Below the pieces are notes generated by a model. The model had not been told where the DNA came from, did no database searches, and worked only from the letters and a program-made list of their open reading frames with translations. Both the position numbers and the translations under genes were made by a program. DNA of 64,000 nt from Candidatus Gastranaerophilales bacterium (GTDB lineage: Bacteria > Cyanobacteriota > Vampirovibrionia > Gastranaerophilales > Gastranaerophilaceae): positions 1-64,000 of the forward strand of contig CALUWF010000005.1 in the NCBI GenBank assembly GCA_944324405.1. The letters run 5' to 3'. Below are positions 48,201 to 56,505 of this stretch, piece by piece (the first letter of the stretch is position 1; each line of letters opens with the position of its first letter).

Positions 48201-48451
48201 CGGATTACGTTATTCACTACGACCCGTGGTGGAATCCTGCCGTTGAAGATCAGGCAACGGACAGGGCGTACCGTATCGGTCAAACAAAGAAAGTTTTTGT
48301 TTACCGCTTGATTACAAAAGGCACGGTAGAAGAAAAAATCCAGCGGCTTAAATCTAAAAAACGCTCGCTTGTAGACAGTGTTATATCAATTGACAGAAAC
48401 ATCGCAAAAACTCTCACATATCAAGATATTAAAGATATCTTCAGTGTTTAA
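45284..48451 (+). CDS. SNF2-family helicase with SWIM zinc finger
   Basis: A 1055-residue protein. The SWIM finger CSCPLDEPWCKHAVAL lies near residues 68-84, followed by a 500-residue bacterial SNF2-associated region. The ATPase core shows LADDMGLGKTLQTLTLL (Walker A), VILDESQNIKN (DExx box), LALSGTPIENRLEELWS, and in the second lobe LFSQFVGMLDII, VSLKAGGTGLNLTGADYV and ATDRAYRIGQTKKVFVYRL. It probably remodels protein-nucleic acid complexes; its bacterial target is unknown. Start is GTG 45284 without a good ribosome site. A decayed copy of its C-terminus lies at 43364. Confidence 0.93.
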   Translation: MKYKFNNKYLKDNSKPGSWRRGYEYFQKGQVEEIALKDTTVTGKIKGNYKSYYETSIKFNKTSAKPSCSCPLDEPWCKHAVALGLTALKNHLWDEFLYEKYDVTPVFEDEDLPMCENPKGGYIFHFNPKRRQNFFSILVMDRNTKRVIRDLEGIFKAVLEAQKNDPSFELNSAQKLEAMMFKMLLKQSRLDKKSGWYDVQISKFDEFFRMLSKMEDVIDAKTHKKIRFDNGVWKLCLAVNISYVGNVLLSLYWERPDGSEIYPFEEIRYFSRQLKWGRYKDVIFQTDAQVSILPQYLTKASFTDIKDAEGGKFIYEELPKLRKMMSVYLSEEMEKLAFEKRPPKCIVELSIDYDMSLKASLDFEYDGVRVPYSKTPKSPYVTIKQPEKDLLYWVKRDTEFEERAYQMLLACRFAPMQTNNLALEKEYAIDFYNYYINKAGEGWEFIEKDDMSMYKLNNKGFELKAAIDFIEESTDKFEIELHGEVDGEIIEFEKIQDLVYDGAKYYNTKGKGQAAIPADDILSLLKSFNTYDVYKNEEDKFIVKTYRAGVVSEMENMGVKLKMSRKFSKFWKEISTFSNMENTPLPKSTVATLREYQTKGYSWLWFLYKYGLNGILADDMGLGKTLQTLTLLQKAKEKDGKEPSLVICPTSVVFNWENEIEKFAPNLKYLVLSGTERKTQFKNIPKYDVIITSYALVRRDIQELKKHEFRYVILDESQNIKNATSQTSKAVKELKARHKLALSGTPIENRLEELWSIFDFLMPGFLFDANEFNYRYVNPIVEKEDKAVERRLKGQIFPFILRRMKRDVAKDLPDKIESVAYCELTPEQKDLYLQVLDSTKEELFKSIETVGLEKSRMSIFSALLRLRQICCHPRLYDKEGTLGINDSGKFEHLQEMLEEIISEGHRILLFSQFVGMLDIIKSWLETKGIKHEYLSGATKNRQEVVERFNNDPTIPIFLVSLKAGGTGLNLTGADYVIHYDPWWNPAVEDQATDRAYRIGQTKKVFVYRLITKGTVEEKIQRLKSKKRSLVDSVISIDRNIAKTLTYQDIKDIFSV

Positions 48452-48492
48452 TAAAGAGTTTTGCGCCAATAATCCGAAGCAGCACATAATGT

Positions 48493-48783
48493 TTAATTCT
48501 GTTCTTTAACGATTTGTGTTATCTTGACTCCGTAGCAGTTATCAAGCGCCACAACAACTCCGCGCGCAACAAGTACCGAATCAACAAAAATATCAACCGG
48601 TTCTTCTTCTCTGTTATCAAGCATAACAACAGTCCCGGGCTCATATCTTAAAATATCTTTCAGGGGAATTTTTGTCTTGCCAAGCTGCGCGGTAAGTTTA
48701 ACCTCGACATTTGCAATCTTTGCAAGATTTTCAAAATTAAAATCAGGATATGAGTTTTTTAACTCTTTTAAATTCTCACTCAT
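48493..48783 (-). CDS. FliN-like (SpoA domain) protein
   Basis: A 96-residue protein whose C-terminal 70 residues form a SpoA/FliN domain: VEVKLTAQLGKTKIPLKDIL, YEPGTVVMLDN, PVDIFVDSVLVARGVVVALD, and GVKITQIV. FliN forms the flagellar C-ring with FliM and FliG; SpoA proteins also occur in type III secretion. No other flagellar gene is adjacent, though a FliG/MgtE-N-like gene lies at 55522. TAAAAT ends 6 nt before the ATG and there is no Shine-Dalgarno. Confidence 0.85.
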   Translation of the reverse strand: MSENLKELKNSYPDFNFENLAKIANVEVKLTAQLGKTKIPLKDILRYEPGTVVMLDNREEEPVDIFVDSVLVARGVVVALDNCYGVKITQIVKEQN

Positions 48784-48917
48784 AATAATATTTTACAACA
48801 ATATACAATTCTTTGCCCAAAGAGAATATGTTATTTACATTTTTTAATATATAAAAGCGCAAAAAAAATTTTTCAGATGTTTTATAGGGGTGTTGTTAGT
48901 TTGGAAACGAGGATAGT

Positions 48918-51305
48918 ATGCTTAAAATTCAGCCCTACAGCTACAGAGCAAGAATTAATTTTGGCGCAAAAAAACAGGAATACACACCAAAAGAAGTTCG
49001 TGAACAAAAAGAGAGAAATATTCTTACATCGGCAGATGCACTTTTATTTTACAGTGCAACAATAAATTCCAAAACGCGCGAAATGCTTCAAGAGCTCGTA
49101 AGAATTGCTTCAAAGGGCTATCCTTCAAATGAACTTAATGAACTTGAATATAAGGCAATTGAGGCAACAAAAAATATCCCGGTACCGGTTGAATTTCCCA
49201 ATCATCCCTTAAGCATATGGGGCGGGCTGTATCTCGATTTAAAAGATGACTTAAAACTGCCATCCGGCATAAAAGGAATTATGAGCCGCGACATAGCGAA
49301 AGTTTTAAACGGCGAAACAAAACCCGATGAAATGACAAACCCGCAAGTATGGTCTATAAGCTATGAATACACAAACCCCGTAGGAGGGCAAACGGACATT
49401 GCGCGCGAAGTGCCGCAAGCTCTAAATAAGCAGGGCATAAATACAATTGCCGTTTCTCCAATGTTTAAAATAAGCACAAATGGTAAAAAGATAAACTACC
49501 TTGAAAAGGATGAAAACGGAAACCTTTATTATATAACTCCGAACAACAAAACTCTTGTACAAAAAATATACGAAGGCGATTTGCAAACAGGCGACAGGGT
49601 TGACAAATTCAGCGTTTATTACGGTGAATTCGGCGCCGACAAACAAAAAACCCTGTTTCTTTATGATGATGACATGTTTAATTTTGCAGATACAAATTCG
49701 CCAAATGTATATCAAAATCTGCCTCACAGTCCCGAAAGAGTCCGTATGGCGCAATTTAACAATATGACATACGAGCTTTTATCTCTTGCAAAAGAGGGAC
49801 AGATAAAACTCCCGGGCTCTAAATTATTAAAAGCTCCGGATAAACTAATAGCACATGAAGCATGGCAATCTGCCGGACTTTTATGCAAAATGAGACTTTA
49901 TTCACTTGCCGAAGATTCGATACATTCAAAAAGAAAAGATACAACCGACTATTTAAGAAAACTTGCAAATAATACAGCCGTTGTGGTGCACAATCTGGGT
50001 GACGGTTATCAGGGGCAAAGCTGGGATAAAAATGTTATGGAGGGATATTTTAATACCCTCTATGGCGGTTTTGCAAGAGATATAGTGGAAAACAGCTGTA
50101 TTGCCGACATTGGCAACAGACATTTTATGCTCTTCGGCTCGCCTTCGCAAAGAATAGGCTTTTATAAAGATGTGCTCAACCCATCACATGCGGCACTTGT
50201 GCTTGCTTCAAGCATTGGGCCTGTTTCTGAAGGCTATAGAGATGAACTTGTAAATAAAGGTTTGTCTTCAAAACTTGACACTGTCGTAAAAATAAAAAAT
50301 TCAAGAGGCTCACTTGATGTTTATCCAAACGGCGTGGACAAAGAAGGGCTAAGCGCAACAAGGGAAAATGTCGCAAAAATAAATTCATCCTTTGCCCGGG
50401 AATTAACAGAACTTTTCACTGACAATACAAAAGTTATGCCTTATTTAGAACATGCAAACGATAATGCAGAGCTTATAAATCCCGTTTCATTCTCGAGAAG
50501 GAAGAGAAATAACAAAAAAATCTTTAACGCGCTTTTACAAGACGCCGCAAAGAACAACGACAAGCCCTCCCCGCTTATTAACGGCAACAAACCCGCTGAC
50601 TTTTACGAAGGAAAATACGGGATAGACATTGAAAACATCAATGCGGATACTCCCATATTCACAATGGCAAGCCGCCTTGATTCGCAAAAAGGCTTTGAAA
50701 CAATGGTGGATGCCTATGCGATATTGAGTAAAAACTATGCCAAAAATCCATCCAAACTTCCCGTGCTTCTCATCTCGGGCGGGGGCGATGAGAATATTGC
50801 AAATTATATAAAAAACGCAAAAGACGAACTCGGGATAATGGGAAGAAGGATTTTATTCACACAAAACCGTATCTCTGAACCGGGACTTCTTTTAATGAAT
50901 ATGACAACAAGAAATTGTATGCCCTCGGACTTTGAACCCTACGGAATATCCGAACTAAAAGGGCTTTATGCAGGCTCTCATGTAATCGCGACCGAGGTGG
51001 GAGGAATGCAGTCGAACGGAGAAATCTCAAGAAAAATATACTCATACGACGATTACGGCGCAGACAAAGCAAACGCAATTACCGTTAAAGATTATGATTT
51101 TATCTGCATTGCGCCCGAATGGGAAAAACCGCTTTTAAGAGAGAAAAATGCGCAAAAACTCGCTCTTGCAATGCAAAAAGATATCAATTTAAGCAAAGAA
51201 GAAGCTCTTAAAATGGATTTAAACGCTCTTAAAACAGATGTTAGCTGGGATAAAGGCGCAATACAAAATTATCTTGAACAGATGAAAATAAAAACGACAA
51301 AATAA
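48918..51305 (+). CDS. GT5/starch-synthase-like glycosyltransferase with NFGA N-terminus
   Basis: A 795-residue GT-B enzyme. The N-terminus reads ARINFGAKKQE, another lineage Phe-Gly motif. The GT5 start is altered: EYTNPVGGQTDIAREVP replaces KxGGLADV. The second half shows ASRLDSQKGFETMVDAY and CMPSDFEPYGISELKGL, the ADP/UDP-glucose binding end of starch and glycogen synthases. Middle insertions make it about 300 residues longer than GlgA. It may make a glycogen-like or other glucan. ACGAGGAT precedes the ATG. No glgB, glgC or glgP is nearby. Confidence 0.8.
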   Translation: MLKIQPYSYRARINFGAKKQEYTPKEVREQKERNILTSADALLFYSATINSKTREMLQELVRIASKGYPSNELNELEYKAIEATKNIPVPVEFPNHPLSIWGGLYLDLKDDLKLPSGIKGIMSRDIAKVLNGETKPDEMTNPQVWSISYEYTNPVGGQTDIAREVPQALNKQGINTIAVSPMFKISTNGKKINYLEKDENGNLYYITPNNKTLVQKIYEGDLQTGDRVDKFSVYYGEFGADKQKTLFLYDDDMFNFADTNSPNVYQNLPHSPERVRMAQFNNMTYELLSLAKEGQIKLPGSKLLKAPDKLIAHEAWQSAGLLCKMRLYSLAEDSIHSKRKDTTDYLRKLANNTAVVVHNLGDGYQGQSWDKNVMEGYFNTLYGGFARDIVENSCIADIGNRHFMLFGSPSQRIGFYKDVLNPSHAALVLASSIGPVSEGYRDELVNKGLSSKLDTVVKIKNSRGSLDVYPNGVDKEGLSATRENVAKINSSFARELTELFTDNTKVMPYLEHANDNAELINPVSFSRRKRNNKKIFNALLQDAAKNNDKPSPLINGNKPADFYEGKYGIDIENINADTPIFTMASRLDSQKGFETMVDAYAILSKNYAKNPSKLPVLLISGGGDENIANYIKNAKDELGIMGRRILFTQNRISEPGLLLMNMTTRNCMPSDFEPYGISELKGLYAGSHVIATEVGGMQSNGEISRKIYSYDDYGADKANAITVKDYDFICIAPEWEKPLLREKNAQKLALAMQKDINLSKEEALKMDLNALKTDVSWDKGAIQNYLEQMKIKTTK

Positions 51306-51310
51306 TTTAA

Positions 51311-51334
51311 AAACCGCCCAAGCGGCGGTTTATT
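51311..51334 (+). terminator. Intrinsic terminator after the GT5-like gene
   Basis: AAACCGCC (51311-51318) pairs with GGCGGTTT (51324-51331) around CAAGC; T-rich bases follow. It lies between convergent genes. Confidence 0.75.
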
Positions 51335-51543
51335 TATCTTAAAACACGGCGAGCATCCGCACAGGGCATTGCCGTTGTCCAGATAACAAAATCATTGAGA
51401 GGGGTCATGTATCTGCGTATAAAATCCTTATTTTTAATGGGTTCATAGCAAATTGTAGAAGGCAAAACGCCTTTTAAATACTCAACCAGCTCTCTTTGAT
51501 CATCCGTCTTTGAATAATCATCGAGTACTTTTACAATATCCAT
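51334..51543 (-). CDS. Small hypothetical protein
   Basis: A 69-residue acidic protein (MDIVKVLDDYSKTDDQR start) with a C-terminal WTTAMPCADARRVLR segment. No domain is recognised and no Shine-Dalgarno is evident. It is kept because its codon use resembles neighbouring genes and it fills the gap between the GT5-like gene and acpS. Confidence 0.5.
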   Translation of the reverse strand: MDIVKVLDDYSKTDDQRELVEYLKGVLPSTICYEPIKNKDFIRRYMTPLNDFVIWTTAMPCADARRVLR

Positions 51544-51635
51544 AACATGCTGAGTTTAACTCTTTTTTTTATCAATCTCATCATGTTTGCTTAAAAATTT
51601 TACACAAGTTTATAAAAAATTACAAAAATACATAT

Positions 51636-52007
51636 TCAGTTAAGAACCGCAATGACCGTGGCAGCAGCAAAACCGTCGGTGTGCGAAAGTGATACTTTAA
51701 AAGATATATTATCTCCTCTTTTTTTGCCTAACAGGTTAATTTTGGGCACACCGGAGGGCAAATTCTCGACTTCAAAATCTCTGCAAAAATATCCCTCTAT
51801 ACCAAGGCTGTAAAGCGCTTTTACGCAGGCTTCTTTAGCACAGTATCTCGCACAGAGGTGTTGCGCAAATTTTTTTGATTTATACGAATACTCTATTTCT
51901 TTTTTTGTAAAAATCCTGTTTATAAAAGGGTTGTCCTTGTCGGCATATTTTTTAAAACGTTCAACATTCTCTACATCTATGCCAAGACCTATGTTTTCAA
52001 ATTTCAT
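51636..52007 (-). CDS. acpS: Holo-[acyl-carrier-protein] synthase
   Basis: A 123-residue enzyme that transfers 4'-phosphopantetheine from CoA to ACP. GLGIDVENVERF holds the metal-binding Asp, and ARYCAKEACVKAL the Glu and Lys of the active site. Length is typical. It follows the dehydrogenase gene by 9 bases in a minus-strand unit. Confidence 0.93.
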   Translation of the reverse strand: MKFENIGLGIDVENVERFKKYADKDNPFINRIFTKKEIEYSYKSKKFAQHLCARYCAKEACVKALYSLGIEGYFCRDFEVENLPSGVPKINLLGKKRGDNISFKVSLSHTDGFAAATVIAVLN

Positions 52008-52016
52008 AAAATATTT

Positions 52017-53021
52017 TTACTCTAAATTTTTAATTATTTCATCCCTAAATTCGGTAGTTTTTGCTTGTCCGCCCAAATCACGCGTGAGCACTTTTCCTTC
52101 GCCCAAAGTCTTAAAAAGTGCCTTTTGAATTTTGTTTGCAATTTCAAATTCGCCAAGATATTTTACCATCTCAATCGCGCTGAGCAAAAGCGCCGTCGGG
52201 TTTGCGATATTTTGCCCTTTAATATCGGGCGCACTCCCGTGGACAGGCTCAAACACCGCACAATTTTGCCCGATATTTGCCCCCTGTGCAACGCCAAGAC
52301 CGCCTATTAAGCCCGCGCACAGGTCGGAAACTATATCCCCGTAAAGGTTTGGCAAAACAAAAACATCAAACTGCGACGGATTTTGTACAAGCTGCATACA
52401 AAGGTTGTCTACAAGTATTTCTCTTGTCTTAATATTCGGGTACTCTTTTGAAACTTCTCTGAAACACTCCAGAAACAAACCGTCCGAAAGTTTGCAGATA
52501 TTAGCCTTTGTAACCGCACAGACTTCGCTTCTGTTATTTTTTTGCGCATAGTCAAACGCCCATTTGCAAATTCTCTTCGAGCCTTGACGGGTGATTAATT
52601 TTATCCCCTCAACCCTGTCATCGTTTATTTTATTTTCAATTCCCGCGTATAAATCTTCGGTATTTTCGCGCACTACAATTAAATCAACATTATCAAAAGG
52701 CGTTTTAATCCCGGGGAGATTTTTTGCGGGACGAAGATTTGCAAATAAATCAAGCTCTCGCCTAAGCTGTACGTTAACAGAGCGAAACCCTTTTCCAATG
52801 GGCGTTGTGACGGGAGCTTTAAGAGCGACTTTATTTTTTTTAACAGAGTCAATCACGCGCTTTGGCAGCGGTTCGCCTTCGCTCAGCGCGACATCGGCGC
52901 CTGCGCTCTGTAAATCCCAGTTAATTTTAATTCCCGAGGCATCTAAAATTTTTACAACCGCATCTGTTATTTCAGGCCCGATGCCGTCCCCGTTTATCAA
53001 AGTAACGCTATACAAGGTCAA
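52017..53021 (-). CDS. Isocitrate/isopropylmalate dehydrogenase family protein
   Basis: A 334-residue beta-decarboxylating dehydrogenase. INGDGIGPEITDAVV opens it, VRENTEDLYAGIE and GKGFRSVNVQLRRELDLFANLRP are closer to NAD-isocitrate dehydrogenases than to LeuB, and VLPNLYGDIVSDLCAGL with EPVHGSAPDIKGQNIANP bind metal and NAD. Next to an aconitase-family small subunit it could make 2-oxoglutarate, or serve leucine or a homocitrate-type pathway. It overlaps the upstream gene by 14 bases. Confidence 0.85.
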   Translation of the reverse strand: MTLYSVTLINGDGIGPEITDAVVKILDASGIKINWDLQSAGADVALSEGEPLPKRVIDSVKKNKVALKAPVTTPIGKGFRSVNVQLRRELDLFANLRPAKNLPGIKTPFDNVDLIVVRENTEDLYAGIENKINDDRVEGIKLITRQGSKRICKWAFDYAQKNNRSEVCAVTKANICKLSDGLFLECFREVSKEYPNIKTREILVDNLCMQLVQNPSQFDVFVLPNLYGDIVSDLCAGLIGGLGVAQGANIGQNCAVFEPVHGSAPDIKGQNIANPTALLLSAIEMVKYLGEFEIANKIQKALFKTLGEGKVLTRDLGGQAKTTEFRDEIIKNLE

Positions 53022-53514
53022 AATCTCCGTGTTTTTTCAAATGTTCAATTAAGCCGCCGTCGTTTAAAAGTTTAATCATAACGTCGGGCAGCGGGGTTAT
53101 TTTAATTGTTTCGCCTTTTGTAAGGTTTTTTAAAATACCGTTTTTAATATCAAGCTCAAGTTCATCGCCTGCTTCAATGTTATCCGTATTGCACTCTATG
53201 GCTAAAAGCCCTATGTTTATTGCATTTCTGTAAAAAATTCTTGCAAAACTTTTTGCAATAACGGCGCCCACGCCCGCGATTTTTATTATCTGGGGGGCAT
53301 GTTCGCGCGAAGAACCGAGTCCGAAATTATTTCCCGCAACAACAAAATCTCCTTTTTGCATTTTAGAGGCAAATTCAGGGTCTGCATCTTCAAGAACATG
53401 CTTTGAAAATTCTTCTAAATTGCTCCTTAAGTGAAAAAGTCTTCCGGGCGCAATGTGGTCTGTAGAGATGTTATCGCCGAATTTAAAAGCGCGTCCCTTT
53501 TTAACTAATTCCAT
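53008..53514 (-). CDS. LeuD-type aconitase-family small subunit
   Basis: A 168-residue swivel domain of the 3-isopropylmalate dehydratase/homoaconitase type. FKFGDNISTDHIAPGR and VVAGNNFGLGSSREHAP are the signatures; the latter holds the active-site Ser-Arg. ATG 53514 was chosen because GGAGG lies 5-6 nt upstream and overlaps an earlier TTG. The large subunit with the iron-sulfur cluster is not adjacent, so it must be elsewhere. Substrate (citrate, isopropylmalate or homologues) is open. Confidence 0.85.
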   Translation of the reverse strand: MELVKKGRAFKFGDNISTDHIAPGRLFHLRSNLEEFSKHVLEDADPEFASKMQKGDFVVAGNNFGLGSSREHAPQIIKIAGVGAVIAKSFARIFYRNAINIGLLAIECNTDNIEAGDELELDIKNGILKNLTKGETIKITPLPDVMIKLLNDGGLIEHLKKHGDFDLV

Positions 53515-53589
53515 TTTTACCTCCAAAAATACTTTATTTTTCTTAACTATTATAATACAAAAAGCAAATTTTATACTATAATATATACT

Positions 53590-54384
53590 ATGTTAAAAAT
53601 CGCAGTTATAGGTTTAGGGTTGATTGGCGGTTCGATTTTAAAATCGCTCAGCGAGAGCGACTGGGAAATTGCCGCAATTTCAAAATCGAGTTATGACAAA
53701 GCAAAGAGCTACACGCCGTATGCTTCGGATATGATTGAAGATGTAAGAGGTGCTGATGTTGTTTTTGTCTGCACTCCGATGAATGAAGCAAAAAGCACTT
53801 TAAAAAGGCTTGAAAACATTGTTTCGCCAAATTGTATCGTGTGCGACGTCTGCTCGCTCAAAGGTTTTCTTGAGGGTGGATATAAATTTAACTACATCGG
53901 AACTCACCCGATGGCGGGAGTGGAAAAATCGGGCTTTGACGCGTCAAAAAATGATTTGTTTCAGGGTGCAAAATGGGTTATAACAAGCCGTAACGCCATA
54001 CTGGAAGAAATTATAAAATTTATGGGCGCAACTCCTGTTTTAATGAATGCAAAAACTCATGACATTGCAGCTGCGCAAATTTCGCACCTTCCCATGCTGA
54101 TTTCTTTTGCGCTTTTTAATTCCGTTAAATCAGACGAAGCAAAAACAATTGCCGCAAGCGGATTTCGCGACACAACAAGACTTGCGATGACAAATGAAGT
54201 CCTTGCGGCCGATATGCTCAAGTTGAACAAAAAAAATATTGATAAAAGTATAGATTTATTTCTTGAAGCGCTTAATTACTTGAAAAACCTTAAGGATGAT
54301 GAGAGAATAGAGGTGCTTAAAAACATAAGTCAACAAAGAGCGCTAATGTATGACAAAAAAGGCAAAAACAAGTTTACTCCTTAA
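53590..54384 (+). CDS. tyrA: Prephenate/arogenate dehydrogenase
   Basis: A 264-residue enzyme of tyrosine synthesis. IAVIGLGLIGGSILKSL is the NAD(P) loop, DVVFVCTPMNEAKSTL the next strand, and GTHPMAGVEKSGF the substrate-binding and catalytic His region. There is no ACT or chorismate mutase domain. TATAAT (53577-53582) ends 7 nt before the ATG without a Shine-Dalgarno. The next gene overlaps its 3' end by 35 bases. Confidence 0.92.
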   Translation: MLKIAVIGLGLIGGSILKSLSESDWEIAAISKSSYDKAKSYTPYASDMIEDVRGADVVFVCTPMNEAKSTLKRLENIVSPNCIVCDVCSLKGFLEGGYKFNYIGTHPMAGVEKSGFDASKNDLFQGAKWVITSRNAILEEIIKFMGATPVLMNAKTHDIAAAQISHLPMLISFALFNSVKSDEAKTIAASGFRDTTRLAMTNEVLAADMLKLNKKNIDKSIDLFLEALNYLKNLKDDERIEVLKNISQQRALMYDKKGKNKFTP

Positions 54385-55525
54385 TAATATAAAAAATTAT
54401 ATTTATCAAAAATACCGCCAAATGCCTATTTTGGATAAATATATCCTAAAACAGCTTCTTGAAGTATTTTTGATGGGTGTAATTATTTTTACGTCAATCA
54501 TTTTTGCCTCGGAAACTTTTACCCAGCTTATTAAACAAATAACCCTGTACGGCATACCTTTTAATATTGCTTTTATGATGATTATTTTAAACCTGCCGCA
54601 GGTTTTTGTAATGACAATACCCATTTCAACCCTTTTTGCGACGGTTATGACCGTTAACAGATTGAGTTTAAATTCTGAAATTACCGTCTTAAAGGCTTGC
54701 GGGATAAGCATTTCAAGGATAGCCCGCCCGATATTTGCCTTTGCAATAGTAATGACTTTTGTGAGCTTTTTTATAAGCGAACTTATTGTGCCCGCAACGA
54801 GTATGACCTCAAAACACCTTGCTATTTACTCGCTTCAGAAAAAGCATGTGCCTGAAGGCAGAATGAATTTCACGATGAAAGATGCAGACAAAAACGGAGT
54901 CTTAAAAAGACTTATCTATATTGAAGAATGCAAGGATAAAACGCTTAATAACATAACGCTTGTTGATTTGTCCGACAAAGATGCCATTCAAATTGTCCAG
55001 GCAAAAGCCGGCAGAACGGGGGAACTCGGCTGGATATTTAACGGCGGAGTAATTTACACTATATCAAGAAGCGGAAAAGTTTTTAATACCAGCCTTTTTG
55101 ATGATTCGACCGTAAGTTTCGGGATTGAAAACGCGGACGGACTTGTAAAAGAAACGGCAAGCCAGTACAATTTCTTTAAACTTTTAAAATACATAAATAA
55201 AAATAAATTAGATAAAGATTTCGTCGAAAAGCTAAAAGTAAAATATCAGGTGGATTTATACGACAAACTGGCGCTTCCGGTTACGACAATAGCGCTCACA
55301 ATCGTCGGTATTCCACTTGCAATAACCCCGCCGCGGGTGAGATACAACAGAGGATTTTTATTCAGCGTCATTATAATTTTTGTATACTACCTTATTCGCG
55401 CCTTTTCGCTTAATTTAGGCGAAACAAAGGCAATAAGCCCCTTTATGGCAGCGTGGCTTCCTGTCATTTCAATATTTATAATAGGCTCGCTTTTATATTA
55501 CAAAAAAGCCTACACAATAAGCTAG
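54350..55525 (+). CDS. LptF/LptG family permease (YjgP/YjgQ)
   Basis: A 391-residue membrane protein with six helices in two groups of three around a large extracytoplasmic domain (about 130-290). LDKYILKQLLEVFLMGVII begins helix 1, and KLALPVTTIALTIVGIPLAI begins helix 4. It belongs to the lipopolysaccharide export (LptBFG) permeases, so an LPS-type outer membrane is likely. The start could also be ATG 54422, which gives the usual short N-terminus (MPILDKYI); neither start has a clear ribosome site. Confidence 0.88.
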   Translation: MTKKAKTSLLLNNIKNYIYQKYRQMPILDKYILKQLLEVFLMGVIIFTSIIFASETFTQLIKQITLYGIPFNIAFMMIILNLPQVFVMTIPISTLFATVMTVNRLSLNSEITVLKACGISISRIARPIFAFAIVMTFVSFFISELIVPATSMTSKHLAIYSLQKKHVPEGRMNFTMKDADKNGVLKRLIYIEECKDKTLNNITLVDLSDKDAIQIVQAKAGRTGELGWIFNGGVIYTISRSGKVFNTSLFDDSTVSFGIENADGLVKETASQYNFFKLLKYINKNKLDKDFVEKLKVKYQVDLYDKLALPVTTIALTIVGIPLAITPPRVRYNRGFLFSVIIIFVYYLIRAFSLNLGETKAISPFMAAWLPVISIFIIGSLLYYKKAYTIS

Positions 55526-56418
55526 AGCGCTATTTTTGAAAGCACATCGGGGAATTCATCAATTAATACCTGTGCAAATACGGCGGGGTCAATTTGCGTT
55601 GCGACCACTTGCAGCAAATCAGGGGGTAACTCCTCTACCATAGGTATTAAAAACTCCGGATCCAAAACATCCATACACTTTAGTATGTCATGTTTTTCCA
55701 TGGTGCGCATCGGACGGGTTATATTTTCAGGGCTTATTTGCTCCATAAGTTCGGGTTTTTCATTTACTAGAGCAACCATAAGGCCGACTTGGTCATATCT
55801 TTCCATATTTTGAAGCATTTTTGTAAAGTCTTTATCGCGCATTGACTCAATAAAAGCAAGGTGTTCGTCTTGCGTTTTATCCTTCATTGAGTAGCCGAAT
55901 TGCTGAACCAAAATGCGCTCCAATTCCGAAGGATTGAGAGCCTCAAAATATTTCATCACATCTTTTCGCTCAACTTCTTGGTTTTCAAAAAACTTGTCCA
56001 CATCTTCCTGCGGCATAAGAAGGAAGATATCTTTTAGCGTAAATCTTTGCAGCACAACCGATAAGAGCTGTTCTGTGGGGAGTTTATTCAGCATTTCTAT
56101 TATTTTATCAACCCTAAAATACTTCAAGCCCCACAGCAAATCTTCCTGTTCAAGGTAAGGAAGGAGCTTTTGGAGGTCATTTTCAGAGAGATTGCTTATG
56201 ATAAGATATCTGTTTTGAGGATCGACCAGCTGCAAAATTTTAGCAAGCTTTCTGGGGTTTTGCATGGCCGAAGAAATTAAAGACGCAGCCTGATTGCCTT
56301 GAAGTTCTTCAAGTTCCATTACCTCTTCGATACTTTTCGAGCTGTACTCGTTCAGCCTTTGAGTGGTGATTTCAAAGTATCTTGTCAGATAATTTAAATC
56401 TAAATTAAGCTGAATCAA
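55522..56418 (-). CDS. FliG/MgtE-N-like helical repeat protein
   Basis: A 298-residue all-helical protein with repeats of the MgtE N-domain/FliG type: LQLVDPQNRYLIISNLSEND, LPYLEQEDLLWGL, MLNKLPTEQLLSVVL and MVEELPPDLLQVVATQIDP. No CBS or membrane domain follows, so it is not a magnesium channel. It may be a FliG-like motor protein or an adaptor. Start is TTG 56418 with GGGG upstream. It is convergent with the LptF/G gene, overlapping 4 bases. Confidence 0.65.
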   Translation of the reverse strand: MIQLNLDLNYLTRYFEITTQRLNEYSSKSIEEVMELEELQGNQAASLISSAMQNPRKLAKILQLVDPQNRYLIISNLSENDLQKLLPYLEQEDLLWGLKYFRVDKIIEMLNKLPTEQLLSVVLQRFTLKDIFLLMPQEDVDKFFENQEVERKDVMKYFEALNPSELERILVQQFGYSMKDKTQDEHLAFIESMRDKDFTKMLQNMERYDQVGLMVALVNEKPELMEQISPENITRPMRTMEKHDILKCMDVLDPEFLIPMVEELPPDLLQVVATQIDPAVFAQVLIDEFPDVLSKIAL

Positions 56419-56505
56419 TTTTTTAACCCCGTGAAATTTGCTGCTATATAAATTAACAAAAAATTTATACGCAAATTACGCAAAGTTAAAAAATTGTAAC
56501 ATGAT

